From: CAZPZZ01 sp964591245
GTDB lineage: Bacteria > Acidobacteriota > Vicinamibacteria > Vicinamibacterales > UBA8438
DNA: 64,000 nt
Direction of reading: 5' to 3'
Assembly: GCA_964591245.1 (NCBI GenBank)
Contig: CAZPZZ010000001.1
Coordinates: 1 to 64,000, forward strand
Shown: piece by piece, positions 52,543 to 61,365 of the stretch
How positions within the stretch are numbered: the first letter of the stretch is position 1
How the letters are laid out: each line of letters opens with the position of its first letter
Position numbers and translations under genes: made by a program
The notes under the pieces: generated by a model
The model's input: only the letters and a program-made list of their open reading frames with translations
The model's database searches: none
Told to the model about the DNA's origin: nothing

Positions 52543-54144
52543 TTACCGCGGGAGTTCCGGAGTCGTCGACGGCAGCTGGCGTCGTTGGGTTCCTTGCTCA
52601 TAGGCGTAGCCCAGACGCAGCAGCTTGGCCTCCTCAAAGGGGACACTCAGGAATTCGAGCCCCACGGGAAGGCCTCCGGTCGTGAACCCTGCTGGCACCG
52701 TCAGCGCAGGAAAGCCAGTGACTGGACTCAGGTATCGATTGTTACCCAGGGCGTAGGCATCGGTCGTTTCCGGGTTGGTGAGTACGTCAGCTGCGATCGG
52801 AGTCACCTCATGATCAAACGTGGCGTAGACGAGCGCATCGAGTCTGTGGTCGGCCAGCACTGTCAGGACTGATTGACGCAGACGCTCCCGTGCATGCAAG
52901 ACGTCAAGATAGTCAGGATCATCAGGTGATTTACCGATCACGCTCATGAGCCCTCTGGCCCGCCAGGGCGTCACCTTCCCAGAGAGCAGAATCTCTCTCA
53001 GCGTCCTGGCCGGAGCCTGCCGGAGTTCAGCCAGATACGCATCAGTCGCCTGTTCTGTCTCAAAATTATTTCGAGCATATGTCTGCTGTACGGTGTCCAG
53101 GTGGGGGACAACTACGGGGTCCACGACTTCGGCGCCGAGTGCACGAAGGTCGGAGACCGCACGGTTAAATATCGTCCGTACCCGCCGATAATCATCTGAT
53201 GCGGGATCGGTCTTCGCGTCCATCGGCTCGCGAATGACCCCAATACGGGCTCCGCGAAGCCCGCCTTCGGCGAGGCCACCCGCATATGACTCCGCGACAC
53301 GCCCCACGGCGTAGGCCGTCACGGGGTCGTGTGGATCGTAGCCGGCGAGAACGTCCAGCAGAAGCGCAGTATCACGGACCGTACGAGTCATCGGCCCGAG
53401 CGTGTCACTGGACGGATTGGCTGGCATCATGCCATACCGACTGACCAGCGGTACTGTCGGTCGGAGTCCAACCAAACTGTGCACGGCGGCCGGTCCCCGA
53501 ATCGAGCCACCGGTATCCTCGCCAATCCCCACCAACCCAAAGTTGGCCGCAACCCCGCCCCCACTGCCACCAGATGACCCGGATGGATTCCGGGTGGGGT
53601 CATAGGCGTTCCTGATAATTCCAACGCCAGAGCCGACATAGCGTGAGGCAAACTCTCCCATTGTGGTCTTGGCCAGGATAATCGCCCCTGCCTCTCGTAG
53701 CCTTGTAACGATGGTCGCATCTCGACCAGTCTGAAAGCCCGCAAATACCGCCGACCCATACGTCGTTGGAAGATCACGTGTTTCCACCTGGTCTTTGAGC
53801 AGAACCGGGACACAATGCAGCGAACCACGCGGACCGTCGGTGCTCCATGCGGCATCAAGTGCGCGGGCCTCTTCGAGCGCAGCTGGGTTTATCTGTTGAA
53901 TGGCGTTCAATGATGGCCCAACTTGATCGTAGGCCTCAATGCGGTCTAGATATTGTGAAACCAATGCCTCACACGTGAGACGCCCATCCGCCAACGCACT
54001 GTGAACCCCATCGATAGTTGCTTCGAGAAGCCGGAATTCTTGAGCGTTGATCGTTGCTGTGACCGCCATGACGCTCACAATAACGGCAGCCAGCCACCAG
54101 TTCGCACCTTGCCTCACGATCGTTCGCACAGTATTCCTGGCCAC
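52543..54144 (-). CDS. Exported amidase (amidase signature family)
   Basis: Protein of about 533 residues. GTG 54144 has AAGGAG at suitable spacing (six bases); the ATG 18 bases upstream is not needed. The signal peptide is WWLAAVIVSVMAVTATINAQ. The amidase signature holds Lys117 (VLLKDQVETR), cis-Ser about 194 (PSGSSGGSGGGVAANFG) and the nucleophile Ser about 214 (EDTGGSIRGPAA), the complete Ser-cisSer-Lys triad. The rest of the fold is intact up to VGLEFLSVPFEEAKLLRLGYAYEQ. It hydrolyses an amide or, less often, an ester; substrate unknown. GatA function is excluded by the signal peptide and the absence of gatB/gatC. It is downstream of the GTPase pair but separated by 92 bases. Confidence 0.88.
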   Translation of the reverse strand: MARNTVRTIVRQGANWWLAAVIVSVMAVTATINAQEFRLLEATIDGVHSALADGRLTCEALVSQYLDRIEAYDQVGPSLNAIQQINPAALEEARALDAAWSTDGPRGSLHCVPVLLKDQVETRDLPTTYGSAVFAGFQTGRDATIVTRLREAGAIILAKTTMGEFASRYVGSGVGIIRNAYDPTRNPSGSSGGSGGGVAANFGLVGIGEDTGGSIRGPAAVHSLVGLRPTVPLVSRYGMMPANPSSDTLGPMTRTVRDTALLLDVLAGYDPHDPVTAYAVGRVAESYAGGLAEGGLRGARIGVIREPMDAKTDPASDDYRRVRTIFNRAVSDLRALGAEVVDPVVVPHLDTVQQTYARNNFETEQATDAYLAELRQAPARTLREILLSGKVTPWRARGLMSVIGKSPDDPDYLDVLHARERLRQSVLTVLADHRLDALVYATFDHEVTPIAADVLTNPETTDAYALGNNRYLSPVTGFPALTVPAGFTTGGLPVGLEFLSVPFEEAKLLRLGYAYEQGTQRRQLPSTTPELPR

Positions 54145-54236
54145 GTTTTCTCCTTCTTTCAATCGAGTATCGCCTTGTCCTGGGAATGCCCCGAGGGAGC
54201 TCTCCAGGTCATTATAGGTGTCGCACGAGGGAGAAC

Positions 54237-55670
54237 TTACCGGAGAGTTCCAGCGGAGGCGAACCCGTCCTCTAATAGCGATGCTATTCCCCGTCCCACG
54301 TGTTCGACCGCGTCTCGGCGAGCCGGTTCACTCACGCCGGAGGAACTGCGCGGCACTCCAAGGCGCGACCATTGCGGATGAACCCGCGCATTCGCCAGCA
54401 CGCGAAGCACATCTCGCGGAATCCGTATCCGCCCCTCATCCACCAGCTTCCCCTTCAGTCGCAGTACATCCATCGCCGCGTGCCCGCGGCGCAACAAGGC
54501 ACGTACCAACACAATCTGCCGTACCGCAAGCAACTCCAGCGTGGTTCGATCGCAGCGGAGTTCGGTGAGGCCGCGTGTACGGTCAAGCATGCGCCGTCCA
54601 TGCGCACTCGCCAGGCCGAAGGCGCTGCCGATGAGCGCCCCCGCCCCCATTCCAGTTCCAAGACTCAGACCTGCGAACGCCACATCAAGCGTCAACCCAA
54701 CCATCGCACCGGTGGCAGCAGCTCCGCCCGTGTGGAGCCCAAATTGGCGGAGCGCCGCGGGACTGAACAGATCGAACCCCCACACGCCGTTCTCGATCGG
54801 AAGCTCGCCACTCTCTACGTCTCCCGCGCGGAAGCGATGTAGCGCCAGAAGGCGTTCCACACATCGTTGCTCTCGCCGGGTAATCACCTGTTTGAGATCC
54901 TTCATCCGCGGGTTACGTCCAGACTCGACTGCATCACTCGGCACGACAACCGCGAATGTTGAGACATCAATCAATAGCTCCGCCACCAGCCCGGCCGAGG
55001 ATCGAATCAGGTTATGCCGTTCCGCTGCACGGTCTGACATCAGCAGCTTCAGCGCCTCACCGCGAGCGTCAAGCAGCGTTCGCATTTTCTCGAAGAGTCG
55101 CTCTTCACCCTGTAGATCGAATGCGACCGTATCGAATTCCGCGACCGCATGCATGTTCACCCGCGCCAAATGGGCGCGCCAGTCTGCTGTGCGCGCCTGG
55201 CCAACGGCAGTAAAGTTAAGCACCGGCACGATCGGCCTGGCACAACGCCCGAGCACCTCAAGCTCATCGCTATGTTTTGCGAGTACCCGATCGCGTGCAT
55301 CGATGACATAGAGCGCCACGTCGCTGGCCAGCACCTGACGGAGTGCTTTTCGCTCTTGGGAAAAGTGCTGAATCGCGTCGACAGAATCCAGAAATTCTCG
55401 GATAACATCAAGGCCGTCCAGACGACGTTCCCCACGTCTGGCATCAAGAGTTTCGAGTAGCCCAACCGAGTCTTCGAGCCCTGGAGTATCAAAAAGCTGA
55501 ACGACCGACTCCCCGCCCGCGCGGAGCACCGCCCCCTCGACGTCGCGCGTCACCGCCGGACCGTCGACGACATCCCCGAATCTGACGTCTCGCATGAGCG
55601 TGCGCATCAAGGACGTCTTTCCAGTGTTGGTATGCCCCACCACCGCCACCCGAAGCACCGGACGCGTCAC
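54237..55670 (-). CDS. GTPase with C-terminal DUF3482 domain
   Basis: Protein of 477 residues starting at GTG 55670, which overlaps the stop of the DUF2868 gene as GTGA. The G domain has GHTNTGKTS (P-loop, 12-20), a switch-I Thr in GPAVTRDVEG, and DTPGLED (switch II). The G4 position reads LNFTAV, not NKxD, so guanine specificity may be relaxed. DUF3482 follows from about residue 220. The C-terminal region has a hydrophobic hairpin-like segment (GAAATGAMVGLTLDVAFAGLSLGTGMGAGALIGSAFG, about 315-355) that could insert in the membrane. DUF3482 GTPases are always found with DUF2868 proteins in my knowledge; their role is unknown, possibly envelope or membrane stress. Confidence 0.85.
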   Translation of the reverse strand: MTRPVLRVAVVGHTNTGKTSLMRTLMRDVRFGDVVDGPAVTRDVEGAVLRAGGESVVQLFDTPGLEDSVGLLETLDARRGERRLDGLDVIREFLDSVDAIQHFSQERKALRQVLASDVALYVIDARDRVLAKHSDELEVLGRCARPIVPVLNFTAVGQARTADWRAHLARVNMHAVAEFDTVAFDLQGEERLFEKMRTLLDARGEALKLLMSDRAAERHNLIRSSAGLVAELLIDVSTFAVVVPSDAVESGRNPRMKDLKQVITRREQRCVERLLALHRFRAGDVESGELPIENGVWGFDLFSPAALRQFGLHTGGAAATGAMVGLTLDVAFAGLSLGTGMGAGALIGSAFGLASAHGRRMLDRTRGLTELRCDRTTLELLAVRQIVLVRALLRRGHAAMDVLRLKGKLVDEGRIRIPRDVLRVLANARVHPQWSRLGVPRSSSGVSEPARRDAVEHVGRGIASLLEDGFASAGTLR

Positions 55671-57820
55671 CGAACCCTCTCCGTGGCCAGAGCCACATCG
55701 AGACGGTCCCGCAGTTCATCCAACCACCGCTGGCACATGGCCCTCTGCTTCGGACCAATGACGCCGGGTTCATCTGGATCGGACAATACGTGGCCCAAAA
55801 CACTAGAAATCTCTACTTCATCACGCCCCTGGAGGTGCAGGATGAGCGCAAAAAGCACGGCAGGACGGACGCCCTGGGCAAGGTCGTCCTGGACCGCATC
55901 CGCAGGAGGGCTGTCGACACCGATTCCCTTCAAGAAGGCGGCAAGACCGGCGCCGCCCGCCGCCCAAACTGGAAATACGGCAAACGCCGCAGGGGTAAGA
56001 AGCGTTCCCACCGCGAGACACCCCAACCCACCGGCCGCTGCCCCCGCTGTCATCCATCGGGAACTCGTACGAAGCTGGTCCGGTAACAGACGCCCGACCC
56101 GCGACGCACCATCACGAAGTACCCCAGCCAACTCCGGCGGAGCCACGTTTCGTACCCGGAGAAAGGCCCCTAGTGCCCGGGACTCAGACTGATAGAGACG
56201 GGCGATTCCACGATGCAGGCTGGCCTGCTGCTCGGTATTTGGCGCTCGCGCCCAGGCACCAACCGCGTCCACGATCAATGAAAAAGCCGGCTCAATGCGA
56301 CGCACCCCGATCGCGGAACCACCCACCGCAAGCAACTCTGCGAATCGTGCACGACTCCCATCCGTCACATAGTCAAGGTCGAGTTCAAGAACCCGTTCTG
56401 GATCAATCCCCACCGTCCCCGCCAGATCCCTCCAGCTGGCCACACGCTCGACAAGTTGAGCCGGTCCACCTCGATGCCGCATCTGGTCCCCACCCGTCAA
56501 AAGCAAAGCCATCGGCCCGGATGTCGCAGTCGCGACCTGCGCCAGAAACACACCCATTCCACGATCCGGCGTGGTCGTCAGTGAACATGCGACCACGGTC
56601 ATCCGTGGCGCATTACTCATACCGCCGAGTGCCTCCCTCACGTGATGCCGATCCTCACGGCCATCTACGAATCCCAGATCAACCCAGTCGACCGACGGCA
56701 CTTCCGGTGGCCACGCGACCGGTGGCTCAATCTCAAAACCGAGAATAGCCGGGGGCCCAGTTCCGGCCGTTACCGAGGTTATTGGCACCTCGGACCTCAA
56801 CACACCGATTGCGTGATCAGCCGATTTCCTATCTTCGACAACCCCGCTGGACTCCGCCTCCGGCATCAACCGTGAGCGGAGCCGATGGTGTCCCGGAGCG
56901 CTCGTATCAAGCCGAAAACTGTTCCACGCACGACGGCGCAACACGACAGACAAACCAAGCAAGAGCCCCCTCGGAACCAACCCGTAGACAAGCAAGGTCC
57001 CAACCAGCAGCCCCGACCATGCACGGGCCGCATCGGGACTCGTTGCTCCCCCTCCGCTCTCAGTCTCTACGACCTGCTGCCTCGTGGGGGTCTGAAATCC
57101 AATGGCTCCAGGGAACGTCCCAATAACTCCTGTGATCCGCTCATAGGCGCCACTTGAAAGAATTGTCGTTTCCCAGTTGAACACGTACTGCCTGGTACTG
57201 AGTAATCCGAGAAGCAGAACGAGCGCGCCCACATTGAACGCGAGCCATAGCCCATGCGTGATCGCGCTTAGGGTCCATCGTCCGACGGTCGCACGCGCGA
57301 AGACACCCGCATAGGCTTGAATTGCCGCAATGTGATGAGGACTATCGTGGAGGCGAACGGTAAGCCATCGCCCAGCGGCCAACACGGCTCCGGCCAAGGG
57401 CGTCGCCCCAAGTGACGCGGGATGAACCAGCGCCACGAACGCCCAGCCGAACAGCAGGAGAGTCTGGATTCCCAAAAGGCTCAAGAGAACCCAAAACACG
57501 TTAATCGGCTCTCCACTTGCACCGCCCAAAACGGCCCGGACCGCGCCCGCACCGGTCAACGAGGCCACGACCATCCAGCCAACCACGGTCCAACCCAAAA
57601 GTCGACGAACGGTATGTAGTGCGTCCCTGAGTGCGCTCGCCACCGAGAGCGCTGCACCTCGATGGCTGATCCTTGCCTCCAGCCTACCGCCAAGCCGGCG
57701 GGCCAGAGCCTCAGCCGGCGGCTCGTTCACCGGGAGAGCGCCATCCTCCTCGAACGCACGCACGGCCTCAGCGAGCAACCGATCGTCGGGACCAACCCCA
57801 GACACATCAGAAGGGATCAT
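55667..57820 (-). CDS. DUF2868 membrane protein, partner of the DUF3482 GTPase
   Basis: Protein of 717 residues. ATG 57820 lacks a clear ribosome site. Hydrophobic helices lie in the first 300 residues (about 93-120, 130-160, 210-240 and 275-300, e.g. VVGWMVVASLTGAGAV, LLGIQTLLLFGWAFVALV). A cytoplasmic alpha/beta part follows (MTVVACSLTTTPDRGMGVFLAQV, ATSGPMALLLTGGDQM) and a late hydrophobic pair near residue 600-640. DUF2868 has no known reaction; it is thought to be the membrane anchor of the DUF3482 GTPase. The two genes overlap by GTGA and must be translated together. The pair is transcribed toward the amidase gene. Confidence 0.85.
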   Translation of the reverse strand: MIPSDVSGVGPDDRLLAEAVRAFEEDGALPVNEPPAEALARRLGGRLEARISHRGAALSVASALRDALHTVRRLLGWTVVGWMVVASLTGAGAVRAVLGGASGEPINVFWVLLSLLGIQTLLLFGWAFVALVHPASLGATPLAGAVLAAGRWLTVRLHDSPHHIAAIQAYAGVFARATVGRWTLSAITHGLWLAFNVGALVLLLGLLSTRQYVFNWETTILSSGAYERITGVIGTFPGAIGFQTPTRQQVVETESGGGATSPDAARAWSGLLVGTLLVYGLVPRGLLLGLSVVLRRRAWNSFRLDTSAPGHHRLRSRLMPEAESSGVVEDRKSADHAIGVLRSEVPITSVTAGTGPPAILGFEIEPPVAWPPEVPSVDWVDLGFVDGREDRHHVREALGGMSNAPRMTVVACSLTTTPDRGMGVFLAQVATATSGPMALLLTGGDQMRHRGGPAQLVERVASWRDLAGTVGIDPERVLELDLDYVTDGSRARFAELLAVGGSAIGVRRIEPAFSLIVDAVGAWARAPNTEQQASLHRGIARLYQSESRALGAFLRVRNVAPPELAGVLRDGASRVGRLLPDQLRTSSRWMTAGAAAGGLGCLAVGTLLTPAAFAVFPVWAAGGAGLAAFLKGIGVDSPPADAVQDDLAQGVRPAVLFALILHLQGRDEVEISSVLGHVLSDPDEPGVIGPKQRAMCQRWLDELRDRLDVALATERVR

Positions 57821-58493
57821 CGAAATAGATCACTCTACACATTGGGTACTTTCGGAGAGATCGACCATGGCCCGGCGAGCAACTGCACCTTCCCCTGGTA
57901 TTCCACGGCGGAAGATCACCACTAACTGCATACAGAATTAGCCAGGTCTGACGAGACACGACTGTGGCGCCGAACACAGGTCCTCACATCCACACGGGCG
58001 TTCGTGCCACATCCGCGCCAAGACAACGGTGTCGCAATACTATTTTTCCGTCTACCATTCCACCATAGGAGACCCGCACCAATGGCTCATTGACGGCATT
58101 CCAGGCCTCCTGTCCACCACTTCCCATTCCGCGCGCACTAGAGAGAATACGGAACAACGAGGCGTCTCACACAATCCGCGACAACCACATTTTCGTGACG
58201 ACTCGCATCGACCGCAAGCTGTTTCCTGTGTGCTCGGTTTACCCCTACCTGGCGCGCTCCCGGGACTCCTCCTCCACCGCGTCAACGGCTATGATACTCG
58301 GGGGCGCCGGCTCGCCTTGGCCGAACGTACACTCGCGCCACGCTCGGCGAAGTACTCCGCAGCCGGCGCATCCCAAGAATCGTGGGGACGTCCCGCAAGC
58401 ATAGTGCGTTTCGGGAGAGACTTACCGCGAATTGCGAGCGCGACGTGACTGGAACAATCGTCAGCTGAAACCCATCTCAACAACGAGGACGCC
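57821..58493. other. 673-base intergenic region, no gene supported
   Basis: This is the longest gap in the window. It separates the divergent DUF2868 and epoxide hydrolase genes. Open frames exist on both strands (the longest at 58029-58448, plus) but are Arg/Ser/Pro-rich, lack ribosome sites and match nothing I know. AT-rich patches (CGCAATACTATTTTTCC near 58035) may mark promoters. No tRNA or repeat was seen. Confidence 0.35.
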
Positions 58494-59771
58494 ATGGACA
58501 CACGGCACAGCAAAATAAACCGGCGAACATTACTGACACTCCTTGGCTCCACCGGCATAGCGAGTTCCCTCGCAACCGGCTCGGCCCGACGTGCGCATGC
58601 CAGCATGTCTTCCGCAACGCAGGAGACGGGTATCACCCCCTTCGAGATTCGGATCGGCGACGACGACCTCGACGATTTACGGCGACGACTGATCCGGACA
58701 CGCTGGCCAGAGGATTCACCCGGTGAGCCATGGGCCTATGGCACGGACCGCGCGTTTCTCGAAGAACTGATCGCCTACTGGCGAGATGAATACGACTGGC
58801 GAACGCACGAGGCGAACCTCAATACCTTCGACCACTACACCACGACCGTCGCGGGACAACATCTTCATTTCGTACATCAACGCAGTCAGAACCCATCGGC
58901 CATTCCACTCCTCATGACGCACGGGTGGCCGGGCACGATCTGGGAGATGTTGCCGTCTGTCAGAGCGCTGAGTAATCCGTCGGCCGGGGGAGGCCAGGCC
59001 AACGACGCGTTCCACATCGTCGTTCCCTCTATCCCAGGCTTCGGCTTCTCCGGCGAGCCAGCCGAAGGCACCGACATTGCTCGTACCGCAGAACTCTGGA
59101 TCGGCTTGATGGATACCCTCGGATACGAACAATTCGGGGCGTACGGCAGTGACTGGGGCGCTGGTGTCACGCGGGAGCTTGGAGCACGATTTCCTGATCG
59201 GGTCCTGGGCATTCATACGCCCGGCGCTCCCCCCAGAGAGCAGCGCGAACCCTCGACCCAGGAGGAGCGAGACTACCTTGACCGCGCAGAACTGTGGTCG
59301 GTCGACGAAACTGGCTACCAGCGGATCCAGGGCACAAAACCACAAACCCTTGCCTATGGACTGACCGACTCACCGGTCGGACTCGCGGCATGGATTACTG
59401 AAAAACTCCGGTCTTGGAGTGACTGTGACGGCAACGTCGAAACCAGGTTCACCAAGGACCAGATCCTCACACTGGTCTCCATCTACTGGCACACCGCTAC
59501 GATCGGAACCAGCGTGCGGTACTATCACGCAAACGGCCTCGGCAGCTCCAGGCCTCGCCGCGCCACCCGGGGACCAGTACAGGTCCCGCAGGGCTTTGCA
59601 CAATTCGTGGGCATACCTTCGCGCTCCGGCCCACCCCGATCATTCATCGGCGAACTACCGGACAACGTCACACACTGGTCCGTCTTCGATACGGGTGGCC
59701 ACTTTCCGGCGATCGAAGAACCCGAATTACTGGTTGGTGACCTTCGAACCTTCTTCAGACCGTTGCGCTGA
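58494..59771 (+). CDS. Tat-exported epoxide hydrolase family protein
   Basis: Protein of 425 residues; GAGG stands six bases before ATG 58494. INRRTLLTLLGSTGIASSLATGSA is a twin-arginine signal. The N-terminal epoxide hydrolase domain begins ITPFEIRIGDDDLDDLRRRLIRTRWPE. The fold has HGWPGT (143-148), nucleophile Asp220 in YGSDWGAGVTRE, and His403 in DTGGHFPAIEEPELL, so the active site is complete. Compared with the 4998-6266 enzyme it keeps the canonical Trp after the nucleophile and uses Tat rather than Sec. The long EQREPSTQEERDYL insert is shared in position. It hydrolyses an epoxide, substrate unknown. Two exported relatives in one window suggest that the substrate is encountered outside the cytoplasm. 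Confidence 0.9.
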   Translation: MDTRHSKINRRTLLTLLGSTGIASSLATGSARRAHASMSSATQETGITPFEIRIGDDDLDDLRRRLIRTRWPEDSPGEPWAYGTDRAFLEELIAYWRDEYDWRTHEANLNTFDHYTTTVAGQHLHFVHQRSQNPSAIPLLMTHGWPGTIWEMLPSVRALSNPSAGGGQANDAFHIVVPSIPGFGFSGEPAEGTDIARTAELWIGLMDTLGYEQFGAYGSDWGAGVTRELGARFPDRVLGIHTPGAPPREQREPSTQEERDYLDRAELWSVDETGYQRIQGTKPQTLAYGLTDSPVGLAAWITEKLRSWSDCDGNVETRFTKDQILTLVSIYWHTATIGTSVRYYHANGLGSSRPRRATRGPVQVPQGFAQFVGIPSRSGPPRSFIGELPDNVTHWSVFDTGGHFPAIEEPELLVGDLRTFFRPLR

Positions 59772-59777
59772 ACGAGT

Positions 59778-59916
59778 GAAGGGGGCCGGAAGCCTTGTCG
59801 GGCAAAGCATACGGGCCCCATAGCCCAACCCACCGNNNNNNNNNNCCTCCTCCCGTTCCCTCTCCCGTTGTTTGGGGGCCTGTACCCCTTCCCCTACAAG
59901 GCTTCCGGCCCCCTTC
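59778..59916. repeat. Inverted repeat enclosing the assembly gap
   Basis: GAAGGGGGCCGGAAGCCTTGT (59778-59798, 21 bases but one beyond the limit to quote, so ends as given) has an exact reverse complement at 59896-59916. Beyond the perfect arms the similarity continues imperfectly inward (CGGGCAAAGCATACGGGCCCC against the complement of GGGGCCTGTACCCCTTCCCC). The loop holds the N gap. This large hairpin or pair of opposed repeat copies may be the reason that the assembly broke here. Confidence 0.75.
59836..59845. other. Assembly gap of ten Ns
   Basis: Ten consecutive Ns, a common placeholder for a scaffold join of unknown length. It lies between the inverted-repeat arms. Linkage across it (epoxide hydrolase to DUF1552 operon) rests on scaffolding only. 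Confidence 0.99.
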
Positions 59917-59979
59917 GCCAAACACACCGTGCACGCTCGCGCGGGGCCAGCGTTCCAGCCCACTCCACGCGTCATCGGC

Positions 59980-61365
59980 TCACACTGCGGTATCGGCTCT
60001 CACACCGTGTAGCTCGTGAAGCGGTTCACCGGTGCTGTCGCCAAACGCCTCTGTCTCAACGCCGAGGCTATTCAGCAACGTCAACTGCAGGTTCGTCAGC
60101 CGCTGCGTCTGATCTGGATACTTCACGTGACGCCCGCTCTTGATGAGCCCCGCACCTCCACCAGCCAGCAGGATCGGCAGATTCCGAATGTCGTGCCGAT
60201 TGCCTTCACTGATGGCACTGCCATACAGTGCAACCACGTGATCCAGGAGATTGCCCTCACCGTCCGGTGTCGAGCGTAGTTTCTCCAGAAAATACGCAAA
60301 TAACGTCGTGTGGTACGCGTTGATCTTCGCCAGACTCTCAATCTTGTTTTTGTCACCACCGTGGTGCGAAATGGGGTGATGCGAGTCAGAGACGCCAATC
60401 TGCGGATATGTCGCGCCACTCTGCTCGCGACCAATCTGGAACGTGATGACGCGCGTCGTATCGGTCTGCAGCGCGAGCGTCTGCATGTCGAACATCAGAC
60501 GCGCGTGCTCGTCATAGCTCACCGGGATTCCGGCTGGCGATTCAACAAGCGGGAGTTCCCGCCCCTGAACTTCTGCATTCTGGATCCGCCGCTCGATCTC
60601 GCGAACGGACTCCAGGTACTCGCCGATCTTGGCACGATCCCGCGCGCCCAGCTCTCCCTCTAACCGCTCGACCTTGTCGAGCACGGAGTCCAAAATACTT
60701 CCCTGACGATGCAACCTCGCCTTACGGATGGTGGGGTCGGTACTGTCAATCCCTCCGAAAAGCCGATCGAAGACCACACGGGGATTCGTCTCCACCGGCA
60801 ACGGCGTCGACGGCCCGCTCCAAGCCAGCCGATTCTGGTAGGCGCAGCTGAATCCAACGTCACACGTTCCAACACCGTTGACAGTATCGGCACCTTCAAG
60901 TCCAAGCTCGAGCGACGGGAGCGGAGTGTCTTGCCCAATCGCGTTGGCCAGAATCTGATCCATCGAAATCCCGAGCTGCAAACTGGAACTACCAGTTGTC
61001 GGCAAGGGCTCGATGCCGGTCATGAACGCTCCGGCCGGCTTCGCATGGGCGCCCGAAGCACCCGAGCGAGAACGAGCTCCGGTATTGTCGAGTCCGCTCA
61101 AGACCAAGAGACGATCTCGATACGGCTCGAGAGGCCTGAGCGTCGGCGTAAACTCGAAAGCGTTTCCTTCACTGGTCGGCGTCCACCGCTCCATCACGAT
61201 CCCGTTTGGTACATAGACGGTCATGAATCGGGCGACCGGACGGGCGGCAGTCTTCGCCCGCACCGTAAACGCGGGAATCATGCCGTCGAGGAGCGGTAGC
61301 GCCAATGTGGCACCAACGCCACGCAACATAGTGCGGCGAGAAATCGCTTTCTTTGTAAGGATCAT
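59980..61365 (-). CDS. DUF1552 domain-containing Tat-exported protein
   Basis: Protein of 461 residues. ATG 61365 follows GGAGGTCCGAGTC and overlaps the stop of the upstream gene as ATGA, which decides the start. SRRTMLRGVGATLALPLLDGM is a twin-arginine signal. DUF1552 marks are RFMTVYVPNGIVMERWTP, LLVLSGLDNTGA, GAHAKPAGAFMTG, SLELGLEGADTVNGVGTCDVGFSCAYQNRLAW, DRLFGG, FDMQTLALQTDTTRVITFQIGREQSG, SHHPISHHGGD and LLDHVVALYGSAISEGNRHDI. DUF1552 is related in fold to DUF1501 and is the standard partner of DUF1592-type cytochrome proteins, as here. The reaction is unknown. It ends 63 bases from the gap side of the inverted repeat. Confidence 0.9.
   Translation of the reverse strand: MILTKKAISRRTMLRGVGATLALPLLDGMIPAFTVRAKTAARPVARFMTVYVPNGIVMERWTPTSEGNAFEFTPTLRPLEPYRDRLLVLSGLDNTGARSRSGASGAHAKPAGAFMTGIEPLPTTGSSSLQLGISMDQILANAIGQDTPLPSLELGLEGADTVNGVGTCDVGFSCAYQNRLAWSGPSTPLPVETNPRVVFDRLFGGIDSTDPTIRKARLHRQGSILDSVLDKVERLEGELGARDRAKIGEYLESVREIERRIQNAEVQGRELPLVESPAGIPVSYDEHARLMFDMQTLALQTDTTRVITFQIGREQSGATYPQIGVSDSHHPISHHGGDKNKIESLAKINAYHTTLFAYFLEKLRSTPDGEGNLLDHVVALYGSAISEGNRHDIRNLPILLAGGGAGLIKSGRHVKYPDQTQRLTNLQLTLLNSLGVETEAFGDSTGEPLHELHGVRADTAV

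Noticed and set aside
58029..58448. Plus-strand frame of 139 codons in the 673-base gap
   Set aside because: Low-complexity composition, no ribosome site and no recognisable domain; other frames in the same stretch are equally open.
59727..59975. Minus-strand frame running through the N gap
   Set aside because: It depends on unknown bases and on the inverted-repeat sequence; no start or similarity.
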